Source: an uncultured Oscillospiraceae bacterium (lineage in GTDB: Bacteria > Bacillota > Clostridia > Oscillospirales > Acutalibacteraceae). Taken from it: DNA of 11,013 bases. Of this stretch, positions 1-6,088 are shown one piece after another (within the stretch, counting starts at the first letter, position 1; the number at the start of each line of letters is the position of its first letter). Below the pieces are notes generated by a model that worked only from the letters and a program-made list of their open reading frames with translations, did no database searches and had not been told where the DNA came from. Location: the NCBI GenBank assembly GCA_900549155.1, contig URNF01000063.1, positions 1-11,013 of the forward strand, written 5' to 3'. Both the position numbers and the translations under genes were made by a program.

Positions 1-955
1 GCAGGAGGGACACACCATCCACGCCACCGCCGCGGAAGCGATCGAGGAGACGGAGCGGATGCTCAATGTGTATGCCGATTTCTGCCGCGATGCGCTGGCG
101 ATCCCCGTTGTGCGCGGCAGAAAGACCGAAAGTGACAAGTTTGCGGGCGCCGTCGCGACCTATGCCATCGAAGCGATGATGCACGACGGCAAGGCGCTGC
201 AGGCGGGCACATCGCACTATTTCGGTGACGGCTTTGCCAAGGCGTTCGGCATCCAGTTCACCGATAAGGACAACACCCAGCACTATCCGCATCAGACCTC
301 GTGGGGCATGACGACCCGCATGATCGGCGCCATCATCATGACCCACGGCGACAACAACGGTCTGTGCCTGCCGCCCGCCGTCGCGCCTGTGCAGGTCGTG
401 ATCGTCCCGATCGCGCAGCACAAGGAGGGTGTCGTCGAGAAGGCAACCGCTTTGTATGAGCAGCTCAAAAAGTTTGCCCGCGTCAAGCTGGACGTCAGCG
501 AGCAGTCCGCAGGCTGGAAATTCGCGGAATATGAAATGAAGGGCGTGCCGCTGCGACTGGAGATCGGCCCGCGCGACATCGAGAACAACTGCTGCGTCAT
601 CGCCCGCCGCGACAACGGCGAAAAGGTCACCGTGTCGCTGGACGCGCTGGAGACCGAAATTCCCGCGCTGCTCAAAAAGGTGCATGACAACATGTATGCA
701 AAGGCGCTTGCCAATCTCGAAAACCGCACCTATGCCTGCACCTCGCTTGACGAGATCAGGAAAACGCTTGCCGACAAGGGCGACAGCTTTATCAAAGCCA
801 TGTGGTGCGGCGACGAGGCGTGTGAGGACGCGATCAAGGCGGAAACGGGCGTCGGCTCGCGCTGCATCCCGTTTGCGCAGGAGCATCTTGCCGACACCTG
901 CGTTTGCTGCGGCAAGCCCGCAAAGCACATGGTGCTGTGGGCAAAGGCATATTGA
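1..955 (+). CDS. proS: Prolyl-tRNA synthetase, type 3 (archaeal/Thermus-like), 3' part
   Basis: Class II aminoacyl-tRNA synthetase that charges tRNA-Pro with proline in the cytosol. The reading frame is open from base 2, so the gene begins upstream of the window; about 317 residues are seen of the roughly 480 usual for this type. The first codons read QEGHTIHAT, the stretch after class II motif 2. Next come a KTESDKFAGA segment, the GKALQAGTSHY block, and TSWGMTTRMIGAIIMTHGD with motif 3. The anticodon-binding domain follows (VQVVIVPI onward). The C-terminal domain typical of type 3 enzymes has cysteines in CGDEAC and CVCCG (about 800-925) that fit a zinc site, and the protein ends in the usual AKAY with terminal tyrosine. 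This architecture separates it from the long bacterial type with an editing insertion. The next gene follows after 18 bases, so they are probably co-transcribed. An internal ATG at 59 is not the start because homology continues upstream of it. Confidence 0.96.
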   Translation, partial: QEGHTIHATAAEAIEETERMLNVYADFCRDALAIPVVRGRKTESDKFAGAVATYAIEAMMHDGKALQAGTSHYFGDGFAKAFGIQFTDKDNTQHYPHQTSWGMTTRMIGAIIMTHGDNNGLCLPPAVAPVQVVIVPIAQHKEGVVEKATALYEQLKKFARVKLDVSEQSAGWKFAEYEMKGVPLRLEIGPRDIENNCCVIARRDNGEKVTVSLDALETEIPALLKKVHDNMYAKALANLENRTYACTSLDEIRKTLADKGDSFIKAMWCGDEACEDAIKAETGVGSRCIPFAQEHLADTCVCCGKPAKHMVLWAKAY

Positions 956-973
956 GAAAGAGAGGATTTTTCC

Positions 974-1564
974 ATGAATCAGCTGGATAAACCGCAAAAG
1001 GGCGACACCGTCGCCGTCATGCGCACCTCGATGGGCGACATCTCCATCCGTCTTTTCGGCAAGGAAGTGCCAAAGACAGTGGAAAATTTCGTGACGCACG
1101 CAAAGGAAGGCTATTATGACGGGCTGACCTTTCACCGCGTCATCAACGATTTCATGATCCAGGGCGGCGACCCGACGGGCACGGGCTGCGGCGGCGAGAG
1201 CATTTTCGGCGCGGCATTTGAGGATGAGTTCCATCCTGAGTTGCACAATCTGCGCGGCGCACTCTCCATGGCAAATGCCGGTCCGAACACCAACGGCAGC
1301 CAGTTCTTCATCGTGCAGGCAAAGGAAGCGCCTCTGCAGCTTCTGTCGCAGATGCGGGAATACCCCGACAGCTATCCCGCCGAGACGATCGACAACTATG
1401 CCGCCGTGGGCGGCACGCCGCACCTTGACTATCGCCACAGTGTGTTCGGTCAGGTGTTTGACGGCATGGATGTGGTGGATGCGATCGCGGCGGTTGAGAC
1501 CGACGCCGCCGACAAGCCGCTAAAGCCGGTCACCATCGAGTCCATTGATATTGAAGAAAAGTGA
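974..1564 (+). CDS. Cytosolic cyclophilin-type peptidyl-prolyl cis-trans isomerase
   Basis: 196-residue cyclophilin that catalyses cis-trans isomerisation of Xaa-Pro bonds and assists protein folding. There is no signal peptide, so it should be cytosolic. Active-site residues are present: F53-H54-R55, F60-M61-x-Q63-GGD, and the N-G-S-Q-F-F-I block at 107-113. The end of the fold (HLDYRHSVFGQV) keeps the leucine and histidine of the binding groove, but the tryptophan of cyclosporin-sensitive cyclophilins is histidine here. About 30 extra residues (roughly 116-146) sit between the SQFF block and HLDYRH compared with short bacterial cyclophilins. Start ATG has AGAGGA about 8 bases upstream. It follows proS by 18 bases and precedes a paralogous lipoprotein cyclophilin by 10 bases, suggesting one operon and a local duplication. 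Fold assignment is firm; its clients are unknown. Confidence 0.95.
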   Translation: MNQLDKPQKGDTVAVMRTSMGDISIRLFGKEVPKTVENFVTHAKEGYYDGLTFHRVINDFMIQGGDPTGTGCGGESIFGAAFEDEFHPELHNLRGALSMANAGPNTNGSQFFIVQAKEAPLQLLSQMREYPDSYPAETIDNYAAVGGTPHLDYRHSVFGQVFDGMDVVDAIAAVETDAADKPLKPVTIESIDIEEK

Positions 1565-1574
1565 GGACAGCACC

Positions 1575-2435
1575 ATGAAAAAATGCGTGAAACTTCTTGC
1601 GGTCTTTGCCGCCGTTTTGCTGCTTGGCGGCAGCCTTGCCGGTTGCCGCGACAAGGTCGGCACCGTCTATGAGGACAAAAAGGTCGGGTTCCAGCTCGAC
1701 ATGCCGAACGAGGGGGACACGGTTGCCATCCTGCACACCTCGATGGGCGACATCTCCCTGCGTTTCTTCCCCGAAGCGGCGCCGAAAGCCGTCGAGAATT
1801 TTCTGACGCTTTCGTCGCAGGGCTATTATAACGGGCTGACATTCCACCGTGTCATCAGCGGCTTTATGATCCAGGGCGGCGACCCCAAAGGGGACGGCAC
1901 GGGCGGCAAGAGCATTTATACCGACAATGACAAGGGGCAGTTCGAGGACGAATTTGACGAAAAGCTCCTCAACCTGCGCGGCGCGGTCGCCATGGCGAAC
2001 AGCGGCGTCGACACCAACGGCAGCCAGTTCTTCATCAATCAGGCGACCAAGGACGACTTCAAAACGCGCGACACCTACACCGACGAATCGGTGAACAGCG
2101 TGTATCAGAAGGCGTATGACTACTATAAGCAGATGTACGGCGACAGCTTCACAAACAGCTTCTCCAACTGGACGGAGTTCAAAAAGGCGAACTATCAGGA
2201 AACGTATATCTATGACTGGATCCCCGACGAGGTGTGGGATCTCTATGAGGCAAACGGCGGCAACATCTCGCTTGACGGCGCATGGCGCAAGAGCGGCGGG
2301 CACACCGTGTTTGCACAGGTGTATGCCGGCATGGACATCGTTGACGCCATCGCCAAGGTGGAAGTGGACGACAACAGCAAGCCGACCAAGGACGTCACCA
2401 TCAACACCGTGGAAGTGACGACCTATAAAAAATAA
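1575..2435 (+). CDS. Lipoprotein cyclophilin-type peptidyl-prolyl isomerase
   Basis: 286-residue cyclophilin exported and probably anchored to the outer face of the membrane. The N-terminus is a classical lipoprotein signal: MKKC-V-K, a hydrophobic stretch (5-20) and lipobox L21-A22-G23-C24. The cyclophilin domain starts near residue 47; R92, F97-M98-x-Q100-GGD and N148-G-S-Q-F-F-I154 match the catalytic groove. A polar, aromatic-rich insertion of about 80 residues (roughly 156-240, many Y/D/K/W) separates the SQFF block from the closing HTVFAQV strand, much longer than in its upstream paralogue. The start at 1575 is chosen over an in-frame ATG at 1545, because 1545 lies inside the preceding gene while 1575 gives an intact signal peptide and a TGAGGA Shine-Dalgarno site that overlaps the previous stop codon. 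Likely role: folding of secreted or wall proteins. Extracytoplasmic PPIases are common in Firmicutes, though PrsA-type parvulins are the usual ones. Confidence 0.95.
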   Translation: MKKCVKLLAVFAAVLLLGGSLAGCRDKVGTVYEDKKVGFQLDMPNEGDTVAILHTSMGDISLRFFPEAAPKAVENFLTLSSQGYYNGLTFHRVISGFMIQGGDPKGDGTGGKSIYTDNDKGQFEDEFDEKLLNLRGAVAMANSGVDTNGSQFFINQATKDDFKTRDTYTDESVNSVYQKAYDYYKQMYGDSFTNSFSNWTEFKKANYQETYIYDWIPDEVWDLYEANGGNISLDGAWRKSGGHTVFAQVYAGMDIVDAIAKVEVDDNSKPTKDVTINTVEVTTYKK

Positions 2436-2436
2436 T

Positions 2437-2464
2437 CGGCGGGCATAATGTAAAGAAACCGCCG
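2437..2464 (+). other. Weak stem-loop in the 52-base gap before the hydrolase gene
   Basis: CGGCGG (2437-2442) can pair with CCGCCG (2459-2464) around a 16-base A-rich loop, just after the stop of the lipoprotein cyclophilin gene. No T-tract follows, so it does not look like an intrinsic terminator. It could be a transcript-processing or stabilising hairpin, or chance in GC-rich DNA. I see no convincing promoter in this gap. Confidence 0.25.
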
Positions 2465-2487
2465 TATGCTGTAAAGGGGGTGTCGCT

Positions 2488-3264
2488 GTGGAGCTGACCG
2501 TTGACGGACTGAAAATCAACTATCTGGATATCGGAGACAAAAATCAACAGACTGTATTATTTTTGCACGGCTGGGGCGCTCCCGTCGACACCTATGCGCT
2601 GCTGACAAACTACCTTGCGGGCTTTTTCCGCGTGGTCGCGCCCGATCTGCCGGGCTTCGGCGGCAGCGACGAGCCGCAGGAAAACTGGGACGTCGGCGAC
2701 TATGCGGATTTTGTTATCGATTTTGCAAAGGCGCTCGGGCTTTCCGAGGCGGTGCTCATGTGCCACTCGTTCGGCGGGCGCATCAGCATCAAGCTGCTGA
2801 CCGAAAGGGAACTGCCCTTTACCGTGAAAAAAGCAGTGTTCATCGACGCGGCGGGCATCCGCCCGAAGCGGTCGCTCAAATATTATGCGAAGGTATACAG
2901 CTATAAATGCATGAAGCACTTAGCGGCGCTGCCGCCGGTGGCGAAATGCTGTCCCGCTTTGGTGAAGCGGGTGAAGAAAAACGCCGGTTCGGCGGACTAC
3001 CGCAACGCAAGCGAGCGGATGCGGGCGGTGATGGTGCGCTGTATCGCGGAGGATCTGACGAAAAATCTCCCGCAGATCGGCGTGCCGGTGCTGCTCATTT
3101 GGGGCGAACTGGACACGGCGACGCCCCTTGCCGACGGACAGAAGATGGAGCGTCTCATTCCCGATGCGGGGCTGGTGACGCTGGCGGGCGCGGGGCACTT
3201 TTCCTTTGCCGAACGGTGGGGACAGTGCGAGCGGGTCTTGTGCAGTTTTTTGAAAGAGTCGTGA
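2488..3264 (+). CDS. Alpha/beta hydrolase fold protein
   Basis: 258-residue alpha/beta hydrolase, single domain, no signal peptide, probably cytosolic. The oxyanion region HGWG is at 27-30. DLPGFGGSD (53-61) is the usual next loop. The nucleophile elbow reads C92-H-S94-F-G96-G, so the first glycine of the canonical G-x-S-x-G is a cysteine. The acid is likely D209 in WGELDTATP and the base H237 in GAGHFSF. A helical cap of about 65 residues (roughly 125-190) is rich in K/R and aromatics. The substrate cannot be read from sequence; relatives include esterases, haloperoxidase-like and C-C bond hydrolases. Start is GTG with AAAGGGGG seven bases upstream; no in-frame ATG competes near the fold's first strand. 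The 52-base gap to the previous gene is the largest in the run, and the stop is only 3-9 bases before the Mur ligase, so coupling with that gene is likely. Confidence 0.9.
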   Translation: MELTVDGLKINYLDIGDKNQQTVLFLHGWGAPVDTYALLTNYLAGFFRVVAPDLPGFGGSDEPQENWDVGDYADFVIDFAKALGLSEAVLMCHSFGGRISIKLLTERELPFTVKKAVFIDAAGIRPKRSLKYYAKVYSYKCMKHLAALPPVAKCCPALVKRVKKNAGSADYRNASERMRAVMVRCIAEDLTKNLPQIGVPVLLIWGELDTATPLADGQKMERLIPDAGLVTLAGAGHFSFAERWGQCERVLCSFLKES

Positions 3265-3267
3265 GGG

Positions 3268-4836
3268 ATGCCTATGCTATTGACAATAAAGCTGCTGATG
3301 CTGGCGGCTGCAGCGCTGAACTTTGTGCTGCAGGCGATCGGCTATACCCATATGCTGCAGCTCAATTCCTATCGCACCGAGCGGTATCGCAAATGGTGCC
3401 GTGAAAACGATGAAAAGCTCGTGAATGTGCGGCATCTGCTGCCGTTTTTGTGCATCCCCGCCATTTGGATGAACGGGCGCGTGCCCGAGATCGCTTTGTA
3501 TGCGACGGCGGCGGGAGTGCTGCTGCTGACAGCGCTTTTGAATCTGCCGAAAAAGGCGAAAAAACCGCTGGTGTATACGGCGCGTGTGTGGCGTGTGCTG
3601 CTTTTGCAGACGCTGCTGTTTCTTCTTTGCGCCGTTCCCTGCTTTTTCCTGTCCGCACCGCGTTCGGTGGGCTTTCTCGGATTGTATTCCACGGTCATTT
3701 GGCTGTGGACGGGCGTGGCAAATTTCCTGCTGACGCCGATCGAAAAGGCAATCGCGAACCGCTATGTGAAGGACGCGCGGCGTATCCTTGCCGCGCACGA
3801 TGACCTCACGGTCATCGGCATCACCGGCAGCTTCGGCAAGACCAGCGTCAAAAATTTTCTCTATGCGCTGCTGTCGGTGAAGTATAACACGTTGATGACG
3901 CCCGCAAGCTATAACACCACCATGGGCGTGGTGCGCACGGTGCGGGAAAACCTGCGCCCGTCGCACGAGGTGTTTCTGGTGGAAATGGGGGCGCGGCAAA
4001 ACGGCGACATCGCCGAGATCTGCGACCTTGTGCATCCGCGCTACGGCGTGATCGCGTCCATCGGCGAGCAGCATCTGGAAACGTTCAAGACGGTCGACAA
4101 CATCATTGCGACGAAATTTGAGCTGGCGGACGCGCTGCCGCAAGACGGCTGTGTGTTTCTCAACACGGACAATGCCTATATCCGGCAAAAGGTGCAGTCG
4201 CTTTCCGTGCCGCATGTGACCTATGGCGCGGCGGCGGACAGCGACGCCGACTGGCGGGCAAGCGACATCACCGTCAGCACGTCCGGCAGCAGCTTTACCC
4301 TCACCGCACCGAGCGGCGAGAGCCGCCGCTATACGACAAAGCTTCTGGGGTTGCACACGGTGCAAAACCTTGTCGGCTGCATGGCGCTGGCGCACACGCT
4401 CGGCGTGTCGCTTGAGGGCATGGTGTATCCGGTGAAAATGCTGCAGCCGGTGGAGCACCGCTTACAGCTGCTGCCAAACGGGTTCATCGACGACGCCTAT
4501 AACGCCAACCCCGCAGGCTTTCGCAGCGCGCTCGACACGTTGTCGCTGTTCCCGATACGCCGCGTGCTGGTGACGCCGGGCATGGTGGAGCTGGGCGAGC
4601 GGCAGGACGCACTCAATGAAGAACTGGGCGGCTATGCCGCCGACAAATGCGATGTGGCGGTCTTAGTCGGCGAAAAGCAGGCGCCGCCGCTCAAAAAAGG
4701 ACTTTCGGACGCGGGATTTGACGCGGAAAAGCTGTATGTCGCGAAGGATCTTGCGGATGCGCTGCGGTATGTCGCGGCGCTGCCGCCCGCGGAGCAGATC
4801 GTGCTGCTTGAAAACGATCTGCCGGATAACTACTGA
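3268..4836 (+). CDS. murF: MurF-like UDP-MurNAc-tripeptide--D-Ala-D-Ala ligase with N-terminal membrane domain
   Basis: 522-residue Mur ligase. MurF joins D-Ala-D-Ala to the UDP-MurNAc-tripeptide using ATP, the last cytoplasmic step of the peptidoglycan stem. The first ~160 residues hold several hydrophobic segments (about 5-25, 73-91, 108-130, 138-156) absent from ordinary MurF, so the enzyme is probably membrane-tethered. The catalytic core follows: P-loop GITGSFGKTS (184-193, lysine 191), SYNTTMG (214-220), EMGARQNGDI (239-248, with a metal-binding glutamate), NTDN (299-302), EHRLQ (396-400), DDAYNANP (408-415) and TPGMVELG (436-443). It ends LENDLPDNY. Two in-frame ATGs compete: 3268 and 3274. 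The GAGGG at 3263-3267 touches the first but is six bases from the second, which may be the real start. The ddl gene follows after 13 bases, which supports the MurF role. An alternative is a MurF-related ligase acting on another substrate. Confidence 0.88.
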   Translation: MPMLLTIKLLMLAAAALNFVLQAIGYTHMLQLNSYRTERYRKWCRENDEKLVNVRHLLPFLCIPAIWMNGRVPEIALYATAAGVLLLTALLNLPKKAKKPLVYTARVWRVLLLQTLLFLLCAVPCFFLSAPRSVGFLGLYSTVIWLWTGVANFLLTPIEKAIANRYVKDARRILAAHDDLTVIGITGSFGKTSVKNFLYALLSVKYNTLMTPASYNTTMGVVRTVRENLRPSHEVFLVEMGARQNGDIAEICDLVHPRYGVIASIGEQHLETFKTVDNIIATKFELADALPQDGCVFLNTDNAYIRQKVQSLSVPHVTYGAAADSDADWRASDITVSTSGSSFTLTAPSGESRRYTTKLLGLHTVQNLVGCMALAHTLGVSLEGMVYPVKMLQPVEHRLQLLPNGFIDDAYNANPAGFRSALDTLSLFPIRRVLVTPGMVELGERQDALNEELGGYAADKCDVAVLVGEKQAPPLKKGLSDAGFDAEKLYVAKDLADALRYVAALPPAEQIVLLENDLPDNY

Positions 4837-4849
4837 CGGAGGGGTTCTC

Positions 4850-6031
4850 ATGAAAACAAAGGTTGCGGTGCTGTTCGGCGGCTGCTCCACCGAACACGAG
4901 GTGTCCATCATTTCGGGTCTGCAGGCGTTTCATGCGCTCGACAGGGAAAAATATGACGTGCTCCCGCTGTATATCGGCAAGGACAACTGCCTGTATACGG
5001 GGACGGAGCTGGAAAAGGTGGACATCTATAAAAAGCCGCAGGCGGAATTTTTGAAAGCGGCGACGCGGGTGCTGCCCGTCAAGACGGCAAACGGCGTCGA
5101 GCTTTTGAAATATCCGACGCCGAAATTCGGCAAGGCGGTCGCCGGCTCGTTCGAGGTCGCGATCCCCGTGGTGCACGGCACCAATGTCGAGGACGGCACG
5201 CTGATGGGACTTTTGGAAATGCTGAATGTGCCGTATGCGGCGTGCGATGTCACGGCGTCTGCGGTGGGCATGGATAAATATGTGATGAAAGCGGTGCTGC
5301 GCGAGGCGGGTGTGCCGGTGCTGCCCGCAAAGCTGTACCGCGCCAAGCTGTATGCGCTGGAGCCGGAAACGGTGATCGCCGACATCGAGGAGCGCTTCGG
5401 CTATCCCGTGATCGTCAAGCCCGTCAACCTCGGCTCGTCCATCGGCATCAGCAAGGCGACCGACAAAAAGACGCTGACGGCGGCGCTGGACACGGCGACG
5501 GGCTTTGCCGACCGCGTGCTGGTGGAGCGTGCGGTGGAGCATCTGCGGGAGATCAACTGCGCGGTGCTCGGCGATGCCGACGACGCGATCCCCTCGGTGT
5601 GTGAAGAACCGATCGCGGCAGCGGATATTCTGGATTTTGATCAGAAATATATCGGCGGCGGCAAGTCAAAGGGCATGGCGACGCTCAAGCGCCGCTGTCC
5701 CGCCGAGCTGCCGGACGGCATGACCGAAAAGGTGCAGGCGTTGGCGGTGGAGACGTTCAAGGCGCTCGGCTGCTGCGGCGTGTCCCGCGTCGATTTCCTC
5801 AACGACACCGAGACGGGCGAGGTGTGGGTCAACGAGATCAACACCATCCCCGGTTCGCTTGCATTCTATCTGTGGGAAGCGGCGGGCATCTCCTTCTCTG
5901 AGCTGATGGATCGGCTGGTGGCGCTGGCGTTCAAGCGGCAGCGCGAGCGGCAGGCGCTCACGTTCTCTTTCAAAAGTAACATTCTCGCCGGCTTCGGCGG
6001 CAGCAAGGGCGCCAAAGGCGCAAAGCTGTAA
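4850..6031 (+). CDS. ddl: D-alanine--D-alanine ligase (ATP-grasp)
   Basis: 393-residue ATP-grasp enzyme that condenses two D-alanines, supplying the dipeptide used by MurF. Seen in order: FGGCSTEHEVS (9-19, with the conserved glutamate), HGTNVEDG (109-116; usual HGxxGEDG, so one glycine is valine), KYVMK (143-147), VIVKPVNLGSSIGI (187-200, ATP loop), K266-Y267 in the omega loop as in D-Ala-D-Ala rather than D-Ala-D-lactate ligases, R313-V-D and N328-E-I-N-T-I-P-G-S (328-336). After the PGS the usual threonine/serine pair is replaced by LAFYLW, so second-substrate specificity is less certain. The tail is Gly/Lys-rich. The start at 4850 is chosen because an in-frame ATG at 4718 lies deep in the murF gene, while GGAGGGG stands just before 4850 and translation from there gives the family N-terminus. 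A strong terminator follows 10 bases after the stop. Confidence 0.93.
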   Translation: MKTKVAVLFGGCSTEHEVSIISGLQAFHALDREKYDVLPLYIGKDNCLYTGTELEKVDIYKKPQAEFLKAATRVLPVKTANGVELLKYPTPKFGKAVAGSFEVAIPVVHGTNVEDGTLMGLLEMLNVPYAACDVTASAVGMDKYVMKAVLREAGVPVLPAKLYRAKLYALEPETVIADIEERFGYPVIVKPVNLGSSIGISKATDKKTLTAALDTATGFADRVLVERAVEHLREINCAVLGDADDAIPSVCEEPIAAADILDFDQKYIGGGKSKGMATLKRRCPAELPDGMTEKVQALAVETFKALGCCGVSRVDFLNDTETGEVWVNEINTIPGSLAFYLWEAAGISFSELMDRLVALAFKRQRERQALTFSFKSNILAGFGGSKGAKGAKL

Positions 6032-6040
6032 TATGACACA

Positions 6041-6071
6041 AAAAAGTCCGCTCTGATGAGCGGACTTTTTT
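6041..6071. terminator. Bidirectional intrinsic terminator between converging genes
   Basis: Perfect 8-bp stem GTCCGCTC / GAGCGGAC (6046-6053 with 6058-6065), TGAT loop, preceded by five A's and followed by six T's. Because the A-run and T-run are complementary, the same hairpin works on both strands. It ends the + strand ddl run and the - strand UPF0371 gene, whose stop codon lies 18 bases away. Confidence 0.93.
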
Positions 6072-6088
6072 CATGCCTTTTGCGGCGT

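Noticed and set aside
2436..2487. Possible internal promoter (CATAAT at 2444-2449) before the hydrolase gene
   Set aside because: No acceptable -35 box stands about 17 bases upstream.
1530..2519. A 329-codon open frame on the - strand opposite the lipoprotein cyclophilin
   Set aside because: Same antisense effect; it spans the ends of three real genes and has no domain.
3277..4458. A 393-codon open frame on the - strand opposite murF
   Set aside because: The translation is dominated by H, R and Q, typical of antisense to GC-rich coding DNA; the + strand has intact Mur ligase motifs.
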